Source: Prochlorococcus sp. AG-409-O23 | GTDB taxonomy: Bacteria > Cyanobacteriota > Cyanobacteriia > PCC-6307 > Cyanobiaceae | DNA length: 32,352 nt | Assembly (NCBI GenBank): GCA_003215355.1 | Contig: QCKL01000010.1 | Location: 1 to 32,352, forward strand | Reading direction: 5' to 3' | In this document: piece by piece, positions 25,421-32,352 of the stretch | Numbering within the stretch: position 1 is the first letter of the stretch | How the letters are laid out: every line of letters starts with the position of its first letter | Program-made: the position numbers and the translations under genes | Notes under the pieces: generated by a model | Told to the model about the DNA's origin: nothing | The model's database searches: none | What the model saw: only the letters and a program-made list of their open reading frames with translations

Positions 25421-26323
25421 TTGCATACAGAAGCTAAGCATGTGAAGTCTGGAGAAACTCTTAGGACCGATGCACCTATTGACCATGCAGGCAAAGGAGA
25501 GAATTTTGCTCCTACTGATTTATTGGCTACAGCTGTAGGGACTTGTTTCCTTACAGTGATGGGAATCACTGCCAAAGAAAAAGGGTGGAAATTAGATGAA
25601 ATAACAGTTGCAATTGATAAGAAGATGACAACTCAGGGTCCTCGCAAGATTAGATCTTTATTACTTCAAATTGATATGCCAACTAATTTAGGAGCTGATC
25701 AATTAAAGGTCCTTCAAAAGGTAACGAAAGACTGTCCTGTTTTGAGAAACTTAAATGACTCAATAAAAATAAAAGTCAAGTGGAATCAATTAAAACAGAA
25801 AAAAAAGACTTCTCTGAATTTTGTCGCTACTAATGTCTTTCGTGAAACTCCTGATGTCACGTTCTTTGATGCAGTAGTCAACGGCTCTAATGGATCTGAT
25901 GTGGTGATTCATCACGGAGCTGCAATTTCTCCTCCTAACGACAAAGAATTTGAGCAGTATTACGTTCATCACCATCAGATTGATCACAACTTAGTTGTAG
26001 AAGGAAGCCGCACTTTTACTCTCCTCAACCCTGCATGGGATGAGCCTCATCACGTGATTTACCTCAATCCAAAAATGGGTGCTCTTCAAATACCTATTGG
26101 GACTTATCACCAATCTGTTTCAGGGACAGAGGGCAGCATCGTATTGAATCAAGCAGTACGAGATAAGTGTTTTGATTCAAAGAGGGAATTTATTCCTGTC
26201 AGTTTGCGAGATAGGGCTGATTTGCGTAATGCAAAAGCAGCTGAGCCTGTTTATTGGATTTGGGATGATGGAAGAATCAGAAGATTGAAAGTACGTCGTG
26301 CTAGCAAAGCTAATATTTTTTGA
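25421..26323 (+). CDS. OsmC-like/cupin fusion protein
   Basis: Residues 1-125 match OsmC/Ohr-type peroxide or sulfur-handling proteins: GETLRTDAPIDHAGKGENFAPTDLLATAVGTCFLTVMGI with the first reactive cysteine (Cys42), then TQGPRKIRSLLLQIDMP, and DCPVLRNL with the second (Cys105). After a lysine-rich linker (about 123-131), residues 135-285 look like a cupin: VHHHQIDHNLVVEGSRTFTL, then GALQIPIGTYHQSVSG and GSIVLNQAVRD. The first usable start is TTG 25421, but the frame upstream (from about 25397) reads ILCRYLGDL, and YLGDL belongs to the conserved OsmC N terminus. The true start is therefore unclear: ATT at 25397 or a lost ATG. A redox role is likely but not proven. Confidence 0.8.
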   Translation: MHTEAKHVKSGETLRTDAPIDHAGKGENFAPTDLLATAVGTCFLTVMGITAKEKGWKLDEITVAIDKKMTTQGPRKIRSLLLQIDMPTNLGADQLKVLQKVTKDCPVLRNLNDSIKIKVKWNQLKQKKKTSLNFVATNVFRETPDVTFFDAVVNGSNGSDVVIHHGAAISPPNDKEFEQYYVHHHQIDHNLVVEGSRTFTLLNPAWDEPHHVIYLNPKMGALQIPIGTYHQSVSGTEGSIVLNQAVRDKCFDSKREFIPVSLRDRADLRNAKAAEPVYWIWDDGRIRRLKVRRASKANIF

Positions 26324-26426
26324 GAAAGAAAAGCTGCTCCAAAAGTCGGTTAGATATTTAGTTTTCAAGATGCGTATTCAAAGAGAGAAAGTATTGCTAT
26401 CAAGCTAAGAGCAACCTGAATTGATA

Positions 26427-26744
26427 ATGCAGCACTATCTAATCGCGTGGGAATTTCCAACAGTTGAAGGTGCATGGTCTTCTTCTCCAGGCTTCGCCGA
26501 CTACATCAACTCTGGTGCTCCTGGAGACAAGTTCGATGGCTTTGAGCTGAAGTATCGAGTTTGCGAACCCATCAGCGGCAGCGGTGTTGCAATAGCAATA
26601 GCTACTGACATCGGTAAAGTCTGGGCCCATCTTGGACCTTGGATCAAGGAATACGGCATCCAGTTTGAGGTCACAGCTGTTGTATCAGATGCCGAATTTG
26701 CTGCCATGTGGCCAGGAGTTTCTGCTGCAGCATCTGTCGAATGA
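26427..26744 (+). CDS. DUF3303-like small protein
   Basis: From the ATG at 26427 (MQHYLIAWEFPTVEGAWSSS) the protein has 105 residues. The pattern of an N-terminal beta strand, F(D)GFELKYRVCEPISGSGVAIAIATD, a W-rich helix (KVWAHLGPWIKEYG) and a final VTAVVSDAEFAAMWPG fits the DUF3303 dimeric alpha/beta-barrel type proteins of picocyanobacteria. No catalytic residues are known. The frame could begin two codons earlier at a TTG, which is less likely. It is followed by a terminator. Confidence 0.75.
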   Translation: MQHYLIAWEFPTVEGAWSSSPGFADYINSGAPGDKFDGFELKYRVCEPISGSGVAIAIATDIGKVWAHLGPWIKEYGIQFEVTAVVSDAEFAAMWPGVSAAASVE

Positions 26745-26804
26745 ATAGAGATAACCAAAGCGCCCTAAGTAGCTAGTCTCCAAGAGATTGACAGTCGACT
26801 TTCA

Positions 26805-26827
26805 AGGGGCCAACTAGGTCCCTTTTT
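26805..26827 (+). terminator. Rho-independent terminator after DUF3303-like gene
   Basis: AGGGGCC (26805-26811) pairs with GGTCCCT (26817-26823) through one G-T pair around an AACTA loop and runs into TTTT. It lies 60 bp after the stop codon, on the same strand as the gene. Confidence 0.8.
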
Positions 26828-26831
26828 AATC

Positions 26832-26930
26832 ATGCCTATCAACAAACCAATTCCTGATTCTGTTATTCGCTTTTGGCAAAAGCAGTTTCAAAAGATCAGA
26901 GAAATCATCGTTAGACCTCCTAGTAAATAG
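26832..26930 (+). CDS. Possible 32-aa peptide
   Basis: An ATG at 26832 opens MPINKPIPDSVIRFWQKQF followed by a basic end, with TAG at 26928-26930. It begins immediately after a terminator and has no clear ribosome site, so expression is doubtful. It is listed because the residue pattern, an amphipathic basic helix, looks protein-like. Confidence 0.2.
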   Translation: MPINKPIPDSVIRFWQKQFQKIREIIVRPPSK

Positions 26931-27090
26931 AAAAGGACTTGTTGTTGTTTGATGGTTTTGATTAGTGCCTCTTTCCGAGCATTTAAAAACGGTGCCATCG
27001 CCACCCTCTGTAAGTCGCAATGATTAGCAATTTCATATCCCTCATTGCTACGCCTAAAAGGAGGGAAAGTTAGATTGTTCTGAGGTTAAA

Positions 27091-27113
27091 ACTAAAACGG
27101 TTATCGTTTTCAT
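27091..27113. promoter_or_regulatory. Fur/Zur-family-like operator
   Basis: AAAACG (27094-27099) and CGTTTT (27105-27110) form a perfect inverted repeat with a 5-bp centre, GTTAT. The reverse strand reads ATGAAAACGATAACCG. This resembles the AT-rich hexamer repeats bound by Fur-family metalloregulators (Fur, Zur). It lies about 41 bp before a small reading frame. The specific metal is not determinable. Confidence 0.4.
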
Positions 27114-27153
27114 TATTTGATAGATTTTCTCTTTACCTGTCATTGTTCCAAGA

Positions 27154-27258
27154 ATGAGTCAGACTTTGAATTACACCCTCTATGACGTTGGCAGTGATAA
27201 AACGCACTTCCTTACCGCCGGCAGTCAAACCAAAACTAAAGGGATGGGATTCGCCTAA
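27154..27258 (+). CDS. Possible 34-aa peptide downstream of Fur/Zur-like box
   Basis: An ATG at 27154 opens MSQTLNYTLYDVGSDKTHFL, and TAA follows at 27256-27258. The sequence has no cysteine, one histidine and no membrane helix. The placement after a metalloregulator-type inverted repeat supports expression, but the size makes it uncertain. It could also be the truncated start of a longer ancestral gene. Confidence 0.35.
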   Translation: MSQTLNYTLYDVGSDKTHFLTAGSQTKTKGMGFA

Positions 27259-27291
27259 AAACCTTCCTTATTTACCTAAGACCGACATTAC

Positions 27292-27326
27292 ATCAATAAA
27301 ACTTGATTAAATCAACAATATTTGAT
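27292..27326. promoter_or_regulatory. Two ArsR-type operators upstream of 58-aa gene
   Basis: Two exact copies of ATCAA-N6-TTGAT occur here: 27292-27307 (spacer TAAAAC) and 27311-27326 (spacer CAATAT), with a 3-bp gap. The same motif pair lies between arsR and gap in this window. It is the recognition sequence described for the cyanobacterial arsenic repressor ArsR in Synechocystis. The pair lies 81 bp before the ATG of the 58-aa gene, so arsenic-responsive repression of that gene is the natural reading. Confidence 0.75.
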
Positions 27327-27407
27327 TAGAGTAGGGAGGTCATACTTCTAGGTCAATGATCTTCGCAAAGAAGGCTTTCATTCAGTTATTAGTTTGAGTC
27401 TGTCGTA

Positions 27408-27584
27408 ATGAATAATAAATTCAAATATCTACAAGATCAAGATGTCCAAGCTCTTATACAAGCAATAGATAAAGCAGTCTTGCAATATTGTGATGAAAAG
27501 ACTATCTCTGGTGAAACAGCTTGGGCTTTAATACAAGGATTAAGTGATGTACGTCTTGAGCAATTTCGAGATTCAATTGATTGA
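27408..27584 (+). CDS. Hypothetical 58-aa protein, probable ArsR target
   Basis: The ATG at 27408 opens 58 residues beginning MNNKFKYLQDQDVQALIQAI and including VLQYCDEKTISGETAWALIQ, with TGA at 27582-27584. It is probably all-helical and acidic and has one cysteine. The family resembles small conserved picocyanobacterial proteins, but no function is known to me. No strong ribosome-binding site is present. The most informative fact is the pair of ArsR-type operators upstream, which suggests a role in the response to arsenic or related thiol-reactive metalloids. Confidence 0.65.
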   Translation: MNNKFKYLQDQDVQALIQAIDKAVLQYCDEKTISGETAWALIQGLSDVRLEQFRDSID

Positions 27585-27828
27585 TAAATATAGACAATTA
27601 GATTCTGAAAGAACAGTGCAGAAATATCTCTTTTATGTTGATGATTCAATGCTAACGGGAAATACCATTTCTGTTACTGTTCATAACACTTGTTCTATTG
27701 TTAATTCCTTGGGTGGTTGATGTAATAAGGGTACAGGTGCCCAACTTGTAAATAGGTAGGATTCGTTAACCAGCCATTGACTTATAATCCTAACTATAAC
27801 CTCTAATCAAATTTAAATGGAGTGAGCA

Positions 27829-28155
27829 ATGAACATTAAGAAAGGGTTCCATGCCTATAAAAAATACTGGGAAGATCAAGCAAGTTTCATGGATAAATCT
27901 CCATGGAATCTGAAGAAGATCTTAAAACTAACTATCTCAAATGATGTTGATGGAAATTTGGAAGAACTAGAATTTTCCAATCACTCCATTTCAAGAGAAG
28001 AGGGGCAATTAACCTTACGGGTAAATGTTCCTTACAACTACTTTGAACTTGATAGTTTTGAATTAAAAGCTATTGAACTCCTTGGTATTGATAAAAATTG
28101 GTTAATAGATATGAGCTTAGAAGACTCTAGTTGTACCCATCAATTAACAAAGTAG
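27829..28155 (+). CDS. Hypothetical protein, 108 aa
   Basis: A good ribosome site (GGAGTGA, about 27820-27826) lies before the ATG at 27829. The protein begins MNIKKGFHAYKKYWEDQA, is hydrophilic, and ends in SSCTHQLTK. It has no membrane helix and no known domain. Pairs of short beta strands (LKLTISNDVDGN, QLTLRVNVPYNYFEL) suggest a small mixed fold. It is the last plus-strand gene before arsR and may belong to the same stress neighbourhood, but no operator is seen directly in front of it. Confidence 0.7.
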   Translation: MNIKKGFHAYKKYWEDQASFMDKSPWNLKKILKLTISNDVDGNLEELEFSNHSISREEGQLTLRVNVPYNYFELDSFELKAIELLGIDKNWLIDMSLEDSSCTHQLTK

Positions 28156-28376
28156 AATGACTATTGAGTTAAATAGAAGTTCTTCTAGAATCTTGTGAAT
28201 CACTGAGACATATTGCCACTAATTAGTATATTTACTTATCAATATGAACGGTTTTACTGATTGGGGTATCGTTCATTAGCGAGGGCAACAAGAACACCAA
28301 TTAATGCCTTGAAGAAGACAATGTTGTTGATATTTTAAAGAGTTGATCAATTAAAGTCAGATCCTATAAGTACGGA

Positions 28377-28706
28377 TTAAGAACAAGGCTTTGCTGCATT
28401 CTTACAACTCTTTTTCAGATCAGCTATCCAATCTTCTAATAATTGCAACGCTTTTAGATCCAATTTGTAGTACACCCAACGCCCGCTTTGACGGTCTGTA
28501 ATTAATCCTGAATCTTTTAGAACCTTGAGATGAAATGAAAGGCGTGATTGCGCAAGACCTGTCTTTTCCATCAGATCACAAACACAACACTCTCCTTCTG
28601 ATAAAGATTGAATGACTTCCATACGAAGAGGATCGGCTAAGGCCTTGAGAAGCCCACTTGCTTGACTTGCCGCAAGCACATTTTTTTCAGCAATGACTGC
28701 TCTCAT
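28377..28706 (-). CDS. arsR: ArsR-family transcriptional repressor
   Basis: The 109-residue protein (from ATG 28706; a GTG at 28757 would give 126) is a winged-helix ArsR/SmtB dimer. GLLKALADPLRMEVIQSL is followed by ECCVCDLMEKTGLAQSRLSFHLKVLKDSGLI, with the DNA-recognition helix at AQSRLSFHLKVL, and the wing is RQSGRWVYYKL. The metalloid-binding cysteines are in CCVCDL, the alpha-3N motif type. Two more cysteines near the C terminus (CKNAAKPC) may add ligands. Arsenite or antimonite binding releases the repressor from DNA. It is divergent from gap-arsJ-chrA and has two operators just upstream, so autoregulation is likely. Confidence 0.95.
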   Translation of the reverse strand: MRAVIAEKNVLAASQASGLLKALADPLRMEVIQSLSEGECCVCDLMEKTGLAQSRLSFHLKVLKDSGLITDRQSGRWVYYKLDLKALQLLEDWIADLKKSCKNAAKPCS

Positions 28707-28769
28707 GAATCCAAATGATCTACAAAGGTTTTTGCTATCAATTTTTGAAGCAATCACACAATAGCTTGC

Positions 28770-28803
28770 ATCAAGCAGGGTTGATACATCAAAATAAATT
28801 GAT
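28770..28803. promoter_or_regulatory. Two ArsR operators between arsR and gap
   Basis: ATCAA-GCAGGG-TTGAT (28770-28785) and ATCAA-AATAAA-TTGAT (28788-28803) are two exact ATCAA-N6-TTGAT sites, 2 bp apart. The arrangement is the direct-repeat operator pair known for cyanobacterial ArsR at the arsBHC promoter. The pair is placed to control the divergent arsR and gap-arsJ-chrA promoters together. Confidence 0.85.
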
Positions 28804-28866
28804 GCGTTCTAAGGTAGCTTTTCTTTCAAGCCCAGAGCGTTCTTTTTTTTACTGCTAGTTGGTTCA

Positions 28867-29895
28867 ATGCGCATTGGTATTAATGGTTTTGGTCGGATTG
28901 GCCGCTTAGTTTTTCGTGCCTTATGGGGTCGTTCCAATATTGAACTAGTTCATATCAATGACCCAGCAGGAGATGCTCCAACAGCAGCTCATCTACTGGA
29001 ATTTGACTCCGTTCATGGTCGTTGGGACCAGCACATTGATTCCGACTTAAAAGGGATCAAGATTGATGGTCAATTTCTTAGCTACTCGCAAGAGAGTGCT
29101 CCCACTAATGTTCCATGGGAGCAAGCGGGTGTTGACTTTGTTCTGGAATGCAGTGGAAAGATAAAAACACCAGAACTATTAAACCCTTACTTTGATCAGT
29201 GTGGCATTAAAAGAGTTGTTGTTGCTTGTCCCGTGACAGGTGAAGTGGCAGGGACAGAAGCTCTAAATATCGTCTATGGAATCAACCATAATCTTTACGA
29301 CCCTAAGATTCATCGACTAGTCACAGCTGCATCGTGTACAACCAATTGCTTGGCACCAGTTGTCAAAGTTGTCAATGAAAACTTTGGAATCATGCATGGA
29401 GCCATTACCACTCTTCATGACATCACCAATACACAGGTTCCAATTGACTCTTTTAAAAGCGACTTAAGGCGAGCACGCAGCAGTATTCAAAGCCTCATCC
29501 CCACTACAACTGGTTCGGCTAAAGCTATAGGAATGATTTTCCCCGAGCTTCAAGGCAAATTAAACGGACATGCTGTACGTGTTCCACTGTTGAATGCATC
29601 CCTGACTGATGCCGTTTTCGAACTTGAGAGAAAGGTCTCAGTTCAAGATGTTAATGACGCTTTTCAACGTGCAGCGGAAGGAGACTTAAAAGGAATTCTT
29701 GGCTATGAAGAAAGGCCCTTAGTCTCCATTGACTACGTCAATGATTCACGCAGTTCAATTATTGATGCTTTGTCCACAATGGTTATAGATGGGAATCAAT
29801 TAAAAGTTTTTGCCTGGTATGACAATGAATGGGGTTACAGCTGTCGTATGGCAGACCTAACTTCTTATGTCGTGAATCTAGATAGCAAAGGTTAA
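28867..29895 (+). CDS. gap: Glyceraldehyde-3-phosphate dehydrogenase, ArsJ-associated
   Basis: The 342-residue protein has the NAD-binding start [19 protein letters not shown] and the catalytic [10 protein letters not shown] (Cys157), with His184 in [10 protein letters not shown] and the C-terminal [19 protein letters not shown] replaces the usual HSYTGDQ of housekeeping enzymes, marking this as the dedicated arsenic-linked form. With arsenate in place of phosphate it makes unstable 1-arseno-3-phosphoglycerate, which ArsJ exports, giving net arsenate removal. It is 11 bp upstream of arsJ and clearly in the same operon, under the paired ArsR operators. A Calvin-cycle or glycolytic role is less likely because of the neighbours. 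Confidence 0.93.
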   Translation: MRIGINGFGRIGRLVFRALWGRSNIELVHINDPAGDAPTAAHLLEFDSVHGRWDQHIDSDLKGIKIDGQFLSYSQESAPTNVPWEQAGVDFVLECSGKIKTPELLNPYFDQCGIKRVVVACPVTGEVAGTEALNIVYGINHNLYDPKIHRLVTAASCTTNCLAPVVKVVNENFGIMHGAITTLHDITNTQVPIDSFKSDLRRARSSIQSLIPTTTGSAKAIGMIFPELQGKLNGHAVRVPLLNASLTDAVFELERKVSVQDVNDAFQRAAEGDLKGILGYEERPLVSIDYVNDSRSSIIDALSTMVIDGNQLKVFAWYDNEWGYSCRMADLTSYVVNLDSKG

Positions 29896-29906
29896 AAGAT
29901 AACCAA

Positions 29907-31178
29907 ATGAAATTGTCGTCTCTGCAGCAATACGGGATCGTCACAGCCAACTATTGGGCGTTCACTCTTACTGATGGCGCTCTGCGTATGTTGGTGGTCT
30001 TTCATTTCCATCAGCTTGGATATACAGCTTTAGAAATTGCCTTTCTTTTTCTCTTTTATGAGTTCTTTGGCATCATTACCAATTTGTATGGCGGCTGGAT
30101 TGGTGCTCGCTATGGCTTACGACTAACCCTATGGGCAGGAACTCTTCTGCAGATAGGTGCTCTACTGATGTTGGTTCCTGTTGCTGCTAGTTGGCCAAAG
30201 TTGTTAAGCGTTAGTTATGTCATGGTTGCGCAAGCAATCAGTGGCATCGCCAAAGACCTCAACAAAATGAGTGCAAAGAGTGCAATCAAAACAGTTGTTC
30301 CTGAAACGCCGGAAGAAGAACAGAAAGGTAAAAAGCAATTATTTAAATGGGTTGCGGTTCTAACAGGTTCCAAAAATGCTCTCAAGGGTGTGGGATTTTT
30401 TCTGGGTGGAGTTTTGCTGATTAGTTTTGGTTTCAATAAGGCCGTTGAGCTAATGGCATTTGGCCTGGCTCTGTCTTTTGTTTTGACTCTGGTCTTGCCT
30501 GGTGATATGGGGCGTATGAAGGAGAAGCCGATGTTTAAAGATCTATTTTCAAAATCCAAAGGGATCAACGCACTTTCTATGGCACGTTTTTTTCTCTTTG
30601 GAGCTAGAGATGTGTGGTTTGTCGTTGCATTACCTGTTTTTCTAGAGACATCTCTTAACTGGAACTTTTCAGAGATTGGAGCTTTTCTAGGACTATGGGT
30701 GATTGGTTACGGTTTTGTGCAGGCGTTAGCGCCCACTTTAAGGAATGCCTGGGGCAAAAAATCCAGTCCAGGAGTTTCCACAGTTAAGTTTTGGAGTGCT
30801 GTTCTTACTGCAATTCCTGGACTCATCGCTATTGCGTTGTGGAGGCAGAGTGATCCAGGCATTGCTATTACCGCTGGCTTAATTGCTTTTGGAGTGGTTT
30901 TTGCAATGAACTCATCTATCCATTCCTACATGGTGTTGGCTTATACCGATGCAGACAGCGTGAGCCTGAATGTTGGTTTCTATTACATGGCGAATGCAGC
31001 CGGCAGGCTTCTAGGAACATTACTTTCAGGAGCTTTATTTATGCTTGGAGAGAATGCAACTATAGGGATGCAACTTTGTTTATGGTGCTCCAGTTTACTC
31101 GTGCTCTTCTCATGGCTAAGCAGCTTACGTCTACCAGCATTAATTAACTCTGTATCGCTTAAAGGAAGTTCGCCATAA
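29907..31178 (+). CDS. arsJ: Organoarsenical efflux MFS transporter ArsJ
   Basis: The 423-residue protein has about twelve hydrophobic segments and starts LQQYGIVTANYWAFTLTDGA, which is characteristic of ArsJ. LFLFYEFFGIITNLYGGWIGARYG gives the MFS loop 2-3 motif, and a charged central loop (KTVVPETPEEEQKGKK) follows. ArsJ exports 1-arseno-3-phosphoglycerate made by the partner GAPDH. The product breaks down outside the cell to arsenate and 3-phosphoglycerate. It starts with ATG 11 bp after gap and is followed by chrA after 57 bp, so one transcript for all three is plausible. Confidence 0.92.
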   Translation: MKLSSLQQYGIVTANYWAFTLTDGALRMLVVFHFHQLGYTALEIAFLFLFYEFFGIITNLYGGWIGARYGLRLTLWAGTLLQIGALLMLVPVAASWPKLLSVSYVMVAQAISGIAKDLNKMSAKSAIKTVVPETPEEEQKGKKQLFKWVAVLTGSKNALKGVGFFLGGVLLISFGFNKAVELMAFGLALSFVLTLVLPGDMGRMKEKPMFKDLFSKSKGINALSMARFFLFGARDVWFVVALPVFLETSLNWNFSEIGAFLGLWVIGYGFVQALAPTLRNAWGKKSSPGVSTVKFWSAVLTAIPGLIAIALWRQSDPGIAITAGLIAFGVVFAMNSSIHSYMVLAYTDADSVSLNVGFYYMANAAGRLLGTLLSGALFMLGENATIGMQLCLWCSSLLVLFSWLSSLRLPALINSVSLKGSSP

Positions 31179-31235
31179 GTCCAAAATCAAATGATTTGAA
31201 CTCTATATTCTTAGCCTCTAACTCAACTTATTTGA

Positions 31236-32352
31236 ATGCAACCTTCATTCCCTGAGTTGATTAAAACCTTTCTAAAAATAGGACTTCTCGGATTTGGTGG
31301 TCCATATGCCCATATAGCAATACTGAAAGATGAGATTGTAAAACAGAGAAATTGGGTCTCCAATCAAGATTTTGAAGAAGGATTGGGTTTATGTGAGGTA
31401 TTACCAGGTCCAGCCTCTAGTCAATTAGCGATCTATCTTGGGATGAAGATTCGTGGACAAGCAGGCGGCTTCATAAGTGGGATTTGTTTTCTGATTCCTG
31501 GCCTTCTAATTGTTCTACTATTGAGTCAACTATGGCGACAAGGACAGTCTATTGATAGCTTTGAAGACATTGTTTCCATTACTCAAGTAGTCGTTGCTTC
31601 AATTATATGGGCTTTTGCTTGGAGACTTCTTCAAAAGCGTTCTCATTTGTGGCAAATATCAATAGCAAGCTTTGTTCTCATAGGCACATTGATTGATCAA
31701 TTTACGTCTATTCATTTACCTGTTATTATGCTTTTATTATTAGCAGGTCTGTTTAATTTATTTAGATATAAATCTAAAAACTATATTGGACTTTTTATTT
31801 GGCCTTTAGGATTAGATCATATACATTTTGGTTCAAGTGTTATCTCACCCTTTAATCTTCTAACTATTTTAGTTTTAGGAGAAGAAAAAGAGGATGTTTT
31901 TATTATTCACTTGAAATTATTTTTACTTTTCCTTAAGGCAGGATTATTTGTATTTGGTGGAGGTCTGGTAATTATTCCTTTATTACAAAATCAAATTATT
32001 GAGATGGGATGGCTAAATATTCAAGGTTTCCTTGATGGATTAGCAATAGGGCAATTATCTCCTGGACCTGTTGTACTTACAAGTGCATTTGTTGGCTATC
32101 AAGCTGGATGGAATGAAGGAGGATTGCTTTTGGCACTCTCTTTAGCAGTAACAGCAACTTTTGGAATCTTCTTGCCAAGTTTCATTTTTGTTCTTATTGG
32201 TACACCTTTTCTTGAGGGTTTAAAAAGAAAAGTAAGCGTGAATATCTTTCTAAATGGTATCCTTTCTGGCTTGCCAGGTGCAATCATTGGAGCAGCAATA
32301 CCTATGACTTCGATTGCATTGGAAGTAAATAGTATGATTGAATTAATACCCA
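31236..32352 (+). CDS. chrA: Chromate transporter ChrA (3' end outside window)
   Basis: An ATG at 31236 opens a frame that remains open to the end of the window, 372 codons. The first half has GLLGFGGPYAHIAILKDE, W-x-DFEEGLGLCEVLPGPASSQLAIYLG, and the second half repeats the pattern with FVFGGGLVIIPLLQN, W, FLDGLAIGQLSPGPVVLTSAFVGY. These are the two homologous halves of a long-chain ChrA with many membrane helices. ChrA exports chromate by proton motive force. It follows arsJ by 57 bp. No stop is reached, so a short C-terminal part is missing from view. Co-regulation with arsenic genes is inferred from the position. Confidence 0.95.
   Translation, partial: MQPSFPELIKTFLKIGLLGFGGPYAHIAILKDEIVKQRNWVSNQDFEEGLGLCEVLPGPASSQLAIYLGMKIRGQAGGFISGICFLIPGLLIVLLLSQLWRQGQSIDSFEDIVSITQVVVASIIWAFAWRLLQKRSHLWQISIASFVLIGTLIDQFTSIHLPVIMLLLLAGLFNLFRYKSKNYIGLFIWPLGLDHIHFGSSVISPFNLLTILVLGEEKEDVFIIHLKLFLLFLKAGLFVFGGGLVIIPLLQNQIIEMGWLNIQGFLDGLAIGQLSPGPVVLTSAFVGYQAGWNEGGLLLALSLAVTATFGIFLPSFIFVLIGTPFLEGLKRKVSVNIFLNGILSGLPGAIIGAAIPMTSIALEVNSMIELIP

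Noticed and set aside
27577-27720. 48-codon frame overlapping the end of the 58-aa gene
   Set aside because: TTG start, no ribosome site and no family pattern. It is probably a chance frame.
28254-28331. Minus-strand hydrophobic frame (FFKALIGVLVALANERYPNQ)
   Set aside because: It has no ATG, GTG or TTG start before an in-frame stop, so it cannot be called a gene, although the sequence looks like a small membrane peptide.

Overview
The window looks like a chromosomal segment of a marine picocyanobacterium, most likely a low-light-adapted Prochlorococcus or a close Synechococcus relative. The grounds are the compact run of short-spaced housekeeping genes (alaS, speA, ndk, thiO-like, gatB, coaE, argJ), the SNF2/SWIM/MEKHLA cluster, many tiny hypothetical proteins, and the moderate to low GC. 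The assignment comes from recognising protein families and gene order, not from a database search.

Layout. Bases 1-310 hold two fragments of a TRAP-type solute-binding protein gene facing each other, which is a rearranged pseudogene. From 596 to 5175 (minus strand) there is a tight cluster of a large SNF2-family helicase, a SWIM zinc-finger protein and a MEKHLA-domain protein. From 5565 to 15490 lies the core block: alaS, speA (arginine decarboxylase), ndk, a ThiO-like FAD oxidase, gatB, coaE and argJ, arranged in convergent and divergent pairs with almost no spare DNA. A DUF6447-like small protein and a possible exported peptide follow.

From about 16.2 to 22.9 kb the sequence becomes visibly more AT-rich and loosely packed. 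It carries a coiled-coil/methyltransferase-like protein, a family 2 glycosyltransferase, a second SAM methyltransferase, a MIF/tautomerase homologue and several small membrane or basic proteins. It resembles an accessory cell-surface island. A tyrosine recombinase with a tandem 12-bp repeat directly before its start codon sits at the right-hand edge (23.1-24.3 kb).

From 24.7 to 28.2 kb are small genes: a coiled-coil protein, a 54-aa protein ending in a CP12-like CxxxPxxxxCxxYE motif, an OsmC-cupin fusion that lacks a normal start codon, a DUF3303-like protein and several peptides. The right end is an arsenic/oxyanion resistance cluster: arsR (minus strand), then gap, arsJ and chrA (plus strand, chrA running off the window). 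GAPDH and ArsJ together convert arsenate to 1-arseno-3-phosphoglycerate and export it, ArsR senses arsenite-type ligands, and ChrA exports chromate. Two ArsR-type operators (ATCAA-N6-TTGAT) lie between arsR and gap. A second pair of the same motif lies about 1.5 kb upstream, in front of an uncharacterised 58-aa gene, suggesting that this gene is an unrecognised member of the arsenic response. No tRNA, rRNA, CRISPR array or IS element was recognised.
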